Shown here: one piece after another, positions 7,544 through 15,943 of the stretch
Numbering within the stretch: position 1 is the first letter of the stretch
How the letters are laid out: each line of letters begins with the position of its first letter
Assembly (NCBI GenBank): GCA_022592445.1
Contig: JABYQR010000141.1
Span: 1 to 64,000 of the forward strand
DNA from: Cytidiella melzeri
Taxonomy: Eukaryota; Basidiomycota; Agaricomycetes; Polyporales; Irpicaceae
DNA length: 64,000 bases
Reading direction: 5' to 3'
Notes under the pieces: model-generated
The model's database searches: none
Seen by the model: only the letters and a program-made list of their open reading frames with translations
What the model was told of the DNA's origin: nothing
Program-made: the position numbers and the translations under genes

Positions 7544-9463
7544 ATGACAGTAGGAGCTGAAACATCCCTCCCCTGCTACGGAAAGCCACACCTTTTCTAC
7601 AAGAAGAAACGAGACGTCTATCTTGACCAAGACAACGAGTGGGAGCATTGTACAGCTGACATTTGTCCCAATCGAGAACTAGCAAAACAAACAGTAACAC
7701 CGCCACACCCAGACTTTGAAGTCGTGGACATTGCCCAAGTTGAGCGACATTTGCGAGAAGCCAGAAGACGCGACAAGAGACGAGCAGAAGTACCATCTGC
7801 TAGTAACAAACCACCACTATTGTTAGAAGAACTTGCAGTAGCACCAAAGCCAACAATGAATACCCCTGAGGAAGCAATACAACCCGAAGGTACTGGGCAA
7901 ACAGCAGGTACCCAACCACCAAGAACCGAAAGAGAACAAAGGCCATTTACACCATTCACTACCCCTGATGACGACGACTCTTCAGCCCCAGATCCACATC
8001 GACCCCTCTTTCGACCCTATGATAGGGAAGGTCATGAGAAAAGGAAACAATCAGACCCTTTCGACCCCGAGTACCCCTTTGACAGATACTCCGACGCCCC
8101 AACCAACGACCGAGCACCACCTGAAAGCGAGTGGGAGAAGCTCAAACTCCGTGATCCCCAAGACTTTGATGGCAGGGCCGAGAAGTTTGACGAATGGTGG
8201 ACCAACATGTTGATGTACATCAAGATGCAGCCCAAGCGATTTGCTCTAGCCATACACAAGATTGTTTGCGTACTCAGCTACATGAATGGAGGAACGGCTG
8301 GACCGTGGGCTATGCTGAAGAAGAAACAATACCTGATGGAAGATTTCCCACACTGGAGAGAATTCTGCGATGAAGTGTTGATGTTCTTCCAGGACAAAGG
8401 ACTCAGAGAACGAGCATTGGCCAAGCTTGAAAGAGCAAATCAAGGCTCGAGAACAGTCCAAGAATACAACAATGATTTCTCCGTATTGCTGGGACAATAC
8501 GGCAAGAACCGAGACGAAACAGCGGTAATGGCTTGGTACAAGCGCGGACTCAAGTGGAGCCTCCTTAACGCCCTTCATAATCTACACCATCAACCGGAGA
8601 ACCTCAGAGAAATGATGATAGAAGCGCTCCAGCTAGAAACAAACCGACAACTCCTGACACTCGATCTGGCTGCTCATAATGGCCGTGGCAGGAGTGAGGG
8701 GGGAAGTCAGTCTACTCGAACCCCCTACTCCAACAACAACCAAGCCACCGCAAGAGTTATGAACGCAGCAGATCGTGAGCGTCACTTCAGAGACAACCTG
8801 TGCTTCAGGTGCCATCAGCCTGGTCACAAAGCTAACAATCTCTCCTTCCATCCCGACTATATGCCAAACCCACGCACGCGACCTCGAGCGCAAAACCCGC
8901 CGCCTGCACTCCGAGCTGCAACGATGGTTGAAGGAGAAAGATCAGGCGCCAGCACTTTGGAAGCGAGAGAGGAGGAGGTTGGTCAGGAGGACACCGCAGG
9001 AGTTATACGTCGCACGCGTGGCAGCGTGGCGGGCGATTCAGGCGAGACGGTTGGAGCTCTCGAAGAGTTACATCGTCGACACGATGGAGGGGGGACCCTG
9101 CAAGTTCTGGGGTCCGGCCGAGCACAGGAACGGGGTCTTTATGACCAATCAGGAGGCAGAATGCATGAGGGAATGGAGAACCATGGCCTTCGCAGGCCCG
9201 GATATGATAGATTGGGCCAACGACTCGTACTGGATAAGTTGGGCAGCGCACAAACGGGAGGATCTGGGGGTGACGCAGGAGGAAGTGGAGAGGTGGCTCA
9301 ACTTAGAGTGGGTAGGGCTGCCCCTCTTCCGGGTCCAAGAATGGCAGGACGGAAAACCGAAACTCGGCCGAATTTGGAAATGGTCTATAGGGCTGTAGCG
9401 GGGCTACCAGTTGAAGAGAGAGGCCTGTTTTTAGACGAACTTGAAGAAAGAGAGGGTTTTTAG
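7544..9463 (+). CDS. gag: Element G Gag
   Basis: 639 codons from ATG at 7544. Residues 11-44 form the CHCC motif (C-Y-G-K-P-H-L-F ... H-C-T-A-D-I-C-P-N-R) shared with the region upstream of gag in A and C. An acidic, Pro-rich linker follows, then a capsid region (about residues 200-380). The zinc knuckle CFRC-x4-H has lost its last Cys (Leu instead). From about 8890 to 9390 the reading frame looks unnatural (Gly-rich), whereas the +1 frame (8775-9398) encodes a Trp- and Arg-rich coiled-coil-like protein. Two compensating indels are the likely reason. The end E-R-E-G-F* resembles Gag of A. Pol follows by -1 frameshift at 9454-9460. Confidence 0.85.
   Translation: MTVGAETSLPCYGKPHLFYKKKRDVYLDQDNEWEHCTADICPNRELAKQTVTPPHPDFEVVDIAQVERHLREARRRDKRRAEVPSASNKPPLLLEELAVAPKPTMNTPEEAIQPEGTGQTAGTQPPRTEREQRPFTPFTTPDDDDSSAPDPHRPLFRPYDREGHEKRKQSDPFDPEYPFDRYSDAPTNDRAPPESEWEKLKLRDPQDFDGRAEKFDEWWTNMLMYIKMQPKRFALAIHKIVCVLSYMNGGTAGPWAMLKKKQYLMEDFPHWREFCDEVLMFFQDKGLRERALAKLERANQGSRTVQEYNNDFSVLLGQYGKNRDETAVMAWYKRGLKWSLLNALHNLHHQPENLREMMIEALQLETNRQLLTLDLAAHNGRGRSEGGSQSTRTPYSNNNQATARVMNAADRERHFRDNLCFRCHQPGHKANNLSFHPDYMPNPRTRPRAQNPPPALRAATMVEGERSGASTLEAREEEVGQEDTAGVIRRTRGSVAGDSGETVGALEELHRRHDGGGTLQVLGSGRAQERGLYDQSGGRMHEGMENHGLRRPGYDRLGQRLVLDKLGSAQTGGSGGDAGGSGEVAQLRVGRAAPLPGPRMAGRKTETRPNLEMVYRAVAGLPVEERGLFLDELEEREGF
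9454..9460 (+). promoter_or_regulatory. Putative -1 frameshift heptamer GGGUUUU in element G
   Basis: Zero-frame codons GGT TTT preceded by G and followed by TAG (9461-9463) give a canonical X XXY YYZ site. The -1 frame is open from here through the protease to 10230, and contains D-S-G-T-T. The sequence supports the frame relation directly; frameshifting itself is inference. Confidence 0.7.
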
Positions 9464-10230
9464 TTTATCCTACACCCTCGACGTGTGTCAGGATCAAGGC
9501 GAACCGTGTAACGGCTAGTGACCTTTCAATATCATTTGCTGGCAAAATCACACACAATCGCGAAATCGTCGAAGTTCAAGTCTTGGTTGATAGTGGTACG
9601 ACACATTGCTTCATCCATGAAAAAGTCCTCAATCGTAACAAGTGGGAGGCAAACCCGTTACCAAAGCCGTTTGGAGTCCAGAACGTTGACGGTACCATCA
9701 ACGTGGCAGGACGAATTACTCATGGCATATACTTGCCATTAGTGGTGGGACAAAGAGTCCACTATGAACTATTTTACGTAACCAACCTCGGTCGAGACGA
9801 CATCATCCTAGGAATGACTTGGTTGAAGAAACACAATCCCTCGATAGACTGGAAGACCAAATGCATACAATTCAAAGATGGCAATAAGGTCCATTGTGAA
9901 GATCCCCTCACAATCAAGATCATTCAAGCAATCAAGCGAATGCAGCCGCCGGATAAACAGTTCACAACAGCCGACAAACCCGCATCAAATTTATTGACAA
10001 AGAAACGTTCATTCATGGTAGAAGAAGTCGAGGAAGTTCCGAACTATGTCGGAGAAAAGCTTCCTTCAGACGCCGTCCACATCATGGAACCAATAGCCCA
10101 ACCCCAAGAAGGAATTGTGGGGGCCCATAGTCCTCCCACGATGCATAAGGAAGCGCATGCAGATACGACACCCACTGCAGACTATATTACACCTTCAAAG
10201 ATCACGGTGATACGCCCGGAAATCGGCTAG
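9459..10230 (+). CDS. pol: Element G Pol N-terminus: aspartic protease, interrupted by X1
   Basis: This is the -1 frame after gag. The protease active site V-D-S-G-T-T-H-C is at about 9586, followed by V-D-G-T-I-N and the G-R-D-D-I-I-L-G-M-T-W-L block near 9790. A linker rich in Lys, Pro and Glu leads toward the reverse transcriptase. Coding stops at TAG 10228-10230, where the sequence changes to GC-rich non-pol DNA. Pol resumes at about 12062 in another absolute frame, as expected after an insertion. The exact junction and any target duplication could not be resolved. Confidence 0.85.
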
Positions 10231-10717
10231 GTGCGGAGACCCGGCAGCAGCCCGCCATTTGCGCGGCCCGCGTCATCCTGAGCGGCAAGTCCCTCCACTT
10301 TCCCAGCGTCACGAGCACGAGGAGTTCGCCGAGGTCACGAGGAGTTCGCCGAGGATCCGAGGACTTGACAAGGAGCAATGCGCCGGAAACATCCAAGGCC
10401 GAGGAATCGCACCGAACTCTGACTCACAGACACGCCCCTTTTGCATCGGAGCATGGGCCGGCCAGCCACCAAGTGGTTCGGACACGGGTCGGACCAACGG
10501 TAGAAGAAACTTGACGCGCGAACCCCGTTTCAGGAAGACTCCTATCACGCCACGCTGTGCAACTCCTGGACGGCGCCTCATTACCTGCTCGCGACGGTTG
10601 GCGCCTCTGCAGCGCAAGGGCGCGCGCCGCTACTCCGCGTCGACCAGCGCTGTGTCCCGCCCGGCGTCGACTCGCTGGACATTTTGCCTCCGCAGACGGA
10701 AGTATTCTGCCACCCCG
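10231..10717. other. GC-rich segment between pol break and repeat X1 core
   Basis: About 490 bp of GC-rich sequence with no homology elsewhere in the window. It contains a tandem pair of a ~20-bp unit (CACGAGGAGTTCGCCGAGG) near 10312-10352. It could be the 5' part of repeat X, because the second X copy is cut at this point by the LTR of element H. It could also be an independent insertion. Open frames overlap on both strands with no sign that any one is real. Confidence 0.35.
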
Positions 10718-10780
10718 TTTCCTTGCTCTCGCGTTTGGGTTTAGGCCATAGAAGGAAAGGTTTAGGAGGGGGTCTCCAGG

Positions 10781-10790
10781 GTATATAAAA
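10781..10790 (+). promoter_or_regulatory. TATA box of repeat X1
   Basis: GTATATAAAA, about 150 nt upstream of the ATG of the X ORF. The second copy has the same box at 20201-20210 on the minus strand at the same distance. This indicates the ORF is driven by its own promoter. Confidence 0.6.
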
Positions 10791-10940
10791 AGGTGTTGCT
10801 TGTACTGCGTAGAAAATCAATCAATCCCCACCCCAGTTTCCAGCGTTCACTTTACGCTTTGCGTTCGCGTCGAGGGAGTCTCTTCGCGCCCATAGCTGTA
10901 GCTTCTTCTGCGTTGTCTCACTGCGACCTTTTCCACGTTT

Positions 10941-11468
10941 ATGTCCGCTGCGTCTACCAACGACAACCCGCCTCGAGTCTGCCGTTACTGTCCAACTGTT
11001 CCCCACCTACCCGACGGTCGCTGCCCTTACCGCCCGCGCCCGCGCGAGGTTCTACGCCGTTACCCCATCATCCCCGCGCCCACGCCGCCGCCAGAACCCG
11101 CAGCAGCGCCTACGGTCTCCCCTGCGAGATCAACTCCTAAATCACCCTTGCCAGCGTCGTCCGTCGCCTCCGTCGCGGACTCGCTTGAAAACTGCTCTTA
11201 CTGCGATACTCAGAGCGATCATCCAATTCCCCTGCGTTCAGGACCTTTCGTCCCGCTCGACTGCGATCGCCCGCGCGCGCCGCACCCAGATTGCTGGCTA
11301 TCTCCAGACTTTGAAGGCGAGGAGCACGAGTGCGAACTAGTACAGTTCAATCTTACCAGCTCAGCCAACGTCGTCGTTGGCCACGCATTTGCCTGTAATA
11401 CGCATCGCCGTTCGGGAGGTGTTGTTCTACACTACCGCCCCCGCGCGCAGTCTGTCGAGTCCACTTGA
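10941..11468 (+). CDS. Repeat X ORF, copy 1: unknown Cys-rich protein
   Basis: 175 residues from a proper ATG. The N-terminus has C-x2-C-x10-C (V-C-R-Y-C ... G-R-C-P-Y-R-P). A Pro-rich linker follows, then N-C-S-Y-C-D and a C-terminal globular-looking part with W-L-S-P-D-F-E-G and an ending G-G-V-V-L-H-Y-R-P-R. The second copy (19528-20052) is also uninterrupted and differs at roughly 27 positions, with a one-codon indel, so the frame has been kept while the sequence diverged. That suggests protein-level selection. The CxxC pairs could bind zinc (inference). I do not recognise the family; it is not gag, protease, RT, integrase or a known transposase. Confidence 0.65.
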   Translation: MSAASTNDNPPRVCRYCPTVPHLPDGRCPYRPRPREVLRRYPIIPAPTPPPEPAAAPTVSPARSTPKSPLPASSVASVADSLENCSYCDTQSDHPIPLRSGPFVPLDCDRPRAPHPDCWLSPDFEGEEHECELVQFNLTSSANVVVGHAFACNTHRRSGGVVLHYRPRAQSVEST

Positions 11469-12061
11469 CTGCGATCTCACATAGCCTTCCGCTGCGACTC
11501 GCGCGCCATTAGTTTATCTTTCTCTCACGTTTCCTTTCGGCTTTGTTATACTGCGTTTGCTTTTTAACTGCGTTATTTTACTGCGTTACTGCGTTGCGTT
11601 TCATCTTCACTGCGTCGAGCTTACTGCGTTCACTTTCACTGCGCCCGCGTTTTACAGCGACCACTTCATCTTCACCAGCGACCGCGTTTTGTGTTTGAGA
11701 TTCATATTGCGTCTACGTTTATCTTCTGCGTCCCTCCGCGCGCCGTTTTCCTACAAGCCGCGACCTTTCACGCGCGCTCTCTTGGAGCCGCGCTATAACT
11801 CTTTCGCTTTCACCGCGCCGACTTGCCCTTTTACCCGCGATACGCGTGGTAGTTGCCCGTCTAGCTCCCTTCATATAAACTTTATCACAAAAACCTTGTC
11901 GCTCTTTTAGCACAGGTAAAACTAGGACTCTTAGACCACCTCGCATTACTTTAACACTTCCGCGCTTCCACACCTTTACACTTCTATTGCCACTTCGTGG
12001 TTGGTGGTGTTGTCTTTAAGGTTGTTCTTAGTTTGAAGCGTGACTCAGTGTCTCAACGGTC

Positions 12062-13228
12062 ACTCCAGAATGGGTAGCCGAACAGGAAGAGTCGCTCTAT
12101 TGGGCCAAGGACTACCTATGGCACGCAGAGACCATTGATGAAGCAATAGCGGGAGGCGAAGATCTCATCTACATCCGGGTCAAACACAATGTGTCTCAAC
12201 AAGTGGCCGAAGCGCAGCACAAGGAGAAAACCGAACAAACTATTGAAGACATCGTACCAGCTGAGTTCTTGGGATTCCGATTTGTGTTTGAGAAGCACGC
12301 ATCAGAACGACTACCAGAACGAAAGAAATGGGATCACGCGATAGACCTTGTACCGGGAGCAGAAATGAAGAACTGTAAAGTTTACCCGCTGTCACAACCG
12401 GAACAGGTCGAACTCAACAACTTCATTACGGAACACCTGCGGAAAGGATACATACGACCCTCGAAATCCCCAATGGCTTCTCCATGTAACCCTGGCGCGG
12501 GTTAGCACAGTGCTCGGAACAGCATATATACTCCAATAAGACTGAGATAATAACATCTCAGTTAAACTGCCTTTTGGCGTAACGGTTATGACGTCGGAGT
12601 TCAGATCCCTTACACTCCATTCTTCTTCGTCAAAAAGAAGGATGGCTCATTACGACCAATACAAGACTACCGAATCCTGAACACCATGACAAAGAAGAAC
12701 ACATACCCACTACCGTTGATTCCGGAACTTATTGACAAACTCAAAGGAGCAAAGATATTCACCAAACTGGACGTGCGATGGGGATACAACAATGTACGCA
12801 TCAAAGAGGGCGACGAGTGGAAGGCAGCATTCAAGACCAACCTTGGCCTGTTCGAGCCGACAGTCATGTTCTTTGGACTTACCAACTCACCAGCAACGTT
12901 CCAATCCATGATGAACGAGATCTTTGCAGATCTTATTGACACGGGGCATGTAGTAGTTTACATGGACGACATCCTCATCTTTACCGAAGACCGGGCAACG
13001 CACGACATCCTCATCAAACAGGTATTACAACGGCTGAAAGACAACGACCTGTTCCTGAAACCGGAGAAATGCATGTTCCGACAATCACGCATCGAATACC
13101 TCGGGCTCATTGTGTCTTACAACAACCTAGAGATGGACCTGGGTAAAGTCTCCGCGGTGGCCAATTGGCCAATACCCCGTAAAGTCAAAGAAGTCCAATC
13201 ATTCCTTGGATTTGCCAACTTCTATTGA
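12062..13228 (+). pseudogene. pol: Element G Pol: reverse transcriptase, with insertion and one stop
   Basis: Pol resumes with P-E-W-V-A-E-Q and enters the RT. R-P-S-K-S-P-M-A-S-P is split by the insertion at 12486-12614 (6-bp duplication CTCCAT). Removing the insertion and one repeat restores F-F-F-V-K-K-K-D-G in frame. Then come [24 protein letters not shown] and the catalytic Y-M-D-D at about 12961-12972. TGA at 13226-13228 replaces the first Arg of the usual F-Y-R-R-F, consistent with CGA to TGA. The same frame continues beyond as the next entry. Confidence 0.85.
12486..12614. mobile_element. SINE-like 129-bp insertion in element G RT
   Basis: Flanked by CTCCAT (12480-12485 and 12615-12620). 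On the plus strand it has a pol-III A-box-like GGTTAGCACAGTGCTCGG near its start, a second TGGCGTAACGG, and a B-box-like GAGTTCAGATCCC near its end. An 8-bp perfect hairpin ACTGAGAT/ATCTCAGT lies between. It is either a tRNA-derived SINE or a decayed tRNA-like insert; the target duplication is firm, the class tentative. Confidence 0.55.
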
Positions 13229-15382
13229 CGATTTATCCCCAACTTTTCCGACATCGCGCAACCATTGTACCACCTGACCAAGAAAACAACTGTATGGGAC
13301 TGGACGGTGGCCTGTCAAACTGCCTTTGACGCATTAAAGAGAGTCTTCTGCAGTGCACCACTACTCAAGATGCCAGATGCAGGCAAACCATTCCGAGTGG
13401 AAACCGACGCATCTAGTTATGCAACAGGAGCGGTGCTATCCCAACAGGATGAAACAGGACATTGGCACCCCTGCGCGTATCTCTCTCAGTCGATGACGGT
13501 AACCGAACGGAATTACGACATCTACAATAAGGAACTTCTTGCTATCATGCGTGCATTGGAAGAGTGGCGCCACTATTTGGAAGGGGCAACTTACGATTTC
13601 GACATCTACACCGACCATCAGAACCTCGCATATTTCAAAGAAGCACACAAATTGAACCAAAGACAAGCACGTTGGGCATTGTATCTCTCAAGATTCCGAT
13701 TCCGATTATTCCACTGGCCTGGAACTACAATGACGGTTCCTGATGCCCTTTCTAGACGTGTTGATCATGATCTAGGGGGGGGGGGGGGTAATAATTCCGA
13801 GCAGATCCTGCTACCAGAGCATCTTTTTCATCTACGAGTCATAGATCAGGATCAACACGCAACAACCACCGATACTCCACTCCTTGACCGCATCAGACAG
13901 GTTGCTGAACTAGACGACCAAGTCAGCAATGCACTACAAACGCTACTAGCCTCCAAAGGCAACAAAGCAGTAAAACGTGACCTAGAGGACTGGAAGGCAG
14001 AAGATGGTCTAGTTTACTACAAGGACAAGATCTACGTACCAAAAGACCAACAACTTCGACGAGACTTAGTAAAGTCGTTCCATGACACCGTGGTCACAGG
14101 ACATCCTGGACGATTCAAGACAATAGAACTCATTCAACGAACCTTCTGGTGGCCAGGCATGACTGTATTCATCAAGAACTACGTCACAGGGTGTGCCTCG
14201 TGTCAAAGCGTTAAGATTCAGAACCAGCCCAAGAACATACCAATTCACCCAATTAGTTCTGAAAAGAGCTATCTACCGTTCCAAGTAGTTTCTGTTGATT
14301 TCATAGGAGAATTACCAGCAAGTGACAAGTACAACGCAATCATGGTGGTTGTGGACCAAGGATGCACCAAGTCAACGGTACTGGTTCCGTGCACCACCAA
14401 CACTTCGGCTGAAGTAACGGCTGAACTATACATGCACAACGTGTGGCGACACTTTGGCCTACCAGAGAAAGTCATATCTGACCGAGGACCCCAGTTTGCT
14501 GCCAAGTTCCAGAAAGAACTCTGCTCTAAGTTGGGCATCCAACAGAATATCAGCACAGCATATCACCCCGAGACAGACAGCGAAACGGAACGTGTCAATC
14601 AGGAATTAGAACAGTATCTTCGAGCCTTCTGCGATTACCGCCAAACTGATTGGGCTAGACTTCTTACTACTGCCGAGTTTGCACACAACATCCGATATCA
14701 CTCGGCAATTCGACATTCCCCATTCAAAGCACTACTAGGATACGAACCCAGAGTAGTGGATGTCATCAATCCACATTCCAACATTCCCTCTATCACCGAG
14801 CGCATCCATCAGATGGTCCAGATCCGGGATGAGCTACATGCCAGCAGCCGCATGGCAGCAGAAGCAGTACGCATGTCACGCAACAAACGAGGGTTTCAGC
14901 CATACACAGTGGGTCAGAAAGTCTGGCTGGAAGGAGAGAACATTACTACCACAAGGCCCTCGGCTAAACTTGCACCCAAACGTCATGGACCATTCGAAAT
15001 AACCGAAGTACTGGGACCAATCACCTACAAACTCCGGCTACCATCGGACTGGAAGATCCACCCTGTATTCCATGCCGGACTTCTCACCCCGTTTATAGAA
15101 ACACCGGAGTACGGACCAGCATACACCGAACCACCCCCAGAAATTATCAATGATGAAGAAGAATACGAAGTTGAGGCAATACTCCATAGTCGACATAACA
15201 GGCAAGGGAAACTCGAATACTTGGTAAAGTGGACTGGGTATGGAGACTCGGAGAACTCATGGACTCGACCTCAAGATATGGAGAACGCCACAGAAGCTAT
15301 AGCGGAGTTTCATAAGAAATACCCTAGTGCAGTATATAAGGACCGAGTTTCGCGGAAAACAAAGCGAAGAAATCAAGCATGA
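13229..15382 (+). CDS. pol: Element G Pol C-terminal part: RNase H, integrase, chromodomain
   Basis: In frame with the RT upstream but for the TGA at 13226. It encodes the RT connection, RNase H (E-T-D-A-S-S-Y-A-T-G near 13400, Y-T-D-H-Q-N-L near 13605), a linker with a G14 run (13775-13788), the integrase zinc domain (G-H-P-G-R-F ... C-A-S-C), the catalytic core (V-D-F-I-G, S-D-R-G-P-Q-F, then E in T-E-R-V-N-Q-E-L-E), a GPY/F-type region (H-G-P-F-E-I) and a C-terminal chromodomain (Y-E-V-E-A-I-L, V-K-W-T-G-Y-G, W-T-R). The stop TGA overlaps the ATG of the next ORF (ATGA at 15379-15382). Except for the upstream TGA this part is intact. Confidence 0.93.
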   Translation, partial: RFIPNFSDIAQPLYHLTKKTTVWDWTVACQTAFDALKRVFCSAPLLKMPDAGKPFRVETDASSYATGAVLSQQDETGHWHPCAYLSQSMTVTERNYDIYNKELLAIMRALEEWRHYLEGATYDFDIYTDHQNLAYFKEAHKLNQRQARWALYLSRFRFRLFHWPGTTMTVPDALSRRVDHDLGGGGGNNSEQILLPEHLFHLRVIDQDQHATTTDTPLLDRIRQVAELDDQVSNALQTLLASKGNKAVKRDLEDWKAEDGLVYYKDKIYVPKDQQLRRDLVKSFHDTVVTGHPGRFKTIELIQRTFWWPGMTVFIKNYVTGCASCQSVKIQNQPKNIPIHPISSEKSYLPFQVVSVDFIGELPASDKYNAIMVVVDQGCTKSTVLVPCTTNTSAEVTAELYMHNVWRHFGLPEKVISDRGPQFAAKFQKELCSKLGIQQNISTAYHPETDSETERVNQELEQYLRAFCDYRQTDWARLLTTAEFAHNIRYHSAIRHSPFKALLGYEPRVVDVINPHSNIPSITERIHQMVQIRDELHASSRMAAEAVRMSRNKRGFQPYTVGQKVWLEGENITTTRPSAKLAPKRHGPFEITEVLGPITYKLRLPSDWKIHPVFHAGLLTPFIETPEYGPAYTEPPPEIINDEEEYEVEAILHSRHNRQGKLEYLVKWTGYGDSENSWTRPQDMENATEAIAEFHKKYPSAVYKDRVSRKTKRRNQA

Positions 15383-15564
15383 GCACAGCCGCTGACATTA
15401 CTGCCCTTGCTATCGCTGCATCTGCTGCCCTCGTATTCTCCATCCTCATCATCTACTACCACGTCACCGTCGTTCTCCCCGACCAACAGAGAACACTCGA
15501 ACATAGTTCTCACTACATAAAGGATCGTTCCAACGCCGGCTCCCACATTCCAAGTTGGGACTAA
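15379..15564 (+). CDS. Element G ORF downstream of pol: 61-aa single-span membrane protein
   Basis: The ATG overlaps the pol stop as ATGA, which suggests translational coupling or a retained real start. Residues about 8-32 (L-A-I-A-A-S-A-A-L-V-F-S-I-L-I-I-Y-Y) form one strong hydrophobic span, followed by a hydrophilic tail with H-S-S-H-Y-I-K-D. Chromodomain-type Ty3/gypsy elements usually end with pol, so an ORF here is unusual. There is no second copy in the window for a conservation test. It could be an accessory or envelope-like protein, or chance; the overlap and the clean TM span favour a real gene. Confidence 0.5.
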   Translation: MSTAADITALAIAASAALVFSILIIYYHVTVVLPDQQRTLEHSSHYIKDRSNAGSHIPSWD

Positions 15565-15566
15565 AC

Positions 15567-15859
15567 ATGTTCTTTTACCTTGCCTTTTTCCTCACCCTGT
15601 TCTCCTTCCTTGTTCCTGCGTTCTTCCTTGGCTGACAGGGCATTCCGGCCCAGCTGCCAATCTATTTGCCTTCGCCATTGTTTTTTCTCTCCCCGTCTTA
15701 GCCTTCCAATACACCCGAGTCACAACCGAGTTTTCTCGTGACACCATAACGTTGTTTGTGGAAAACCGTGATCAGTTGGACCAGATCAATCGGGATCACG
15801 AGCAACATCATATAAACTCGTTCTGGGCCTCCCTTGACCCCACCAACAGGACACCCTAA
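15567..15859 (+). pseudogene. Element G small membrane ORF, probably one frameshift
   Basis: ATG at 15567 opens a very hydrophobic 22-residue stretch (F-Y-L-A-F-F-L-T-L-F-S-F-L) ending in TGA. One base shifted, the frame continues with another hydrophobic span (F-A-F-A-I-V-F-S-L-P-V-L-A) and a charged tail with V-E-N-R-D-Q-L-D-Q-I-N to a TAA at 15857-15859. Together they look like a ~95-residue protein with two membrane spans or a signal peptide plus one span, broken by a single indel near 15630. The function is unknown. Confidence 0.4.
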
Positions 15860-15943
15860 TCGAGTACCACTTCCAACGAACTGTCAATCGTTGGCCAAAA
15901 AACTACACCCTTCCTATACCATCTGATTGATCCATCCTTTCCT

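Larger units (their letters stand above)
10718..12058 (+). repeat. Repeat X, copy 1 (X1 core)
   Basis: 1.34 kb shared with 18935-20270 in inverted orientation. Both copies start TTTCCTTGCTCTCGCG and end CAGTGT(C/T)TCAACG. The order is a TATA box, a ~120-nt leader, one 174-176 codon ORF, and a long 3' part rich in ACTGCG-type repeats. No terminal inverted repeat, LTR pair or reverse transcriptase is visible, so the class is unknown. It sits in the pol gene of element G. Confidence 0.75.

Noticed and set aside
10259..10744. Arg-rich ORFs in the GC-rich segment next to X1
   Set aside because: Overlapping open frames on both strands are expected from high GC; no motif or second copy.
11557..11910. 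ORF in the 3' part of repeat X1
   Set aside because: The equivalent frame is not kept in X2; composition follows the ACTGCG repeats.
12486..12614. Functional tRNA gene
   Set aside because: A- and B-box-like words are present, but no proper acceptor stem or T stem could be paired.
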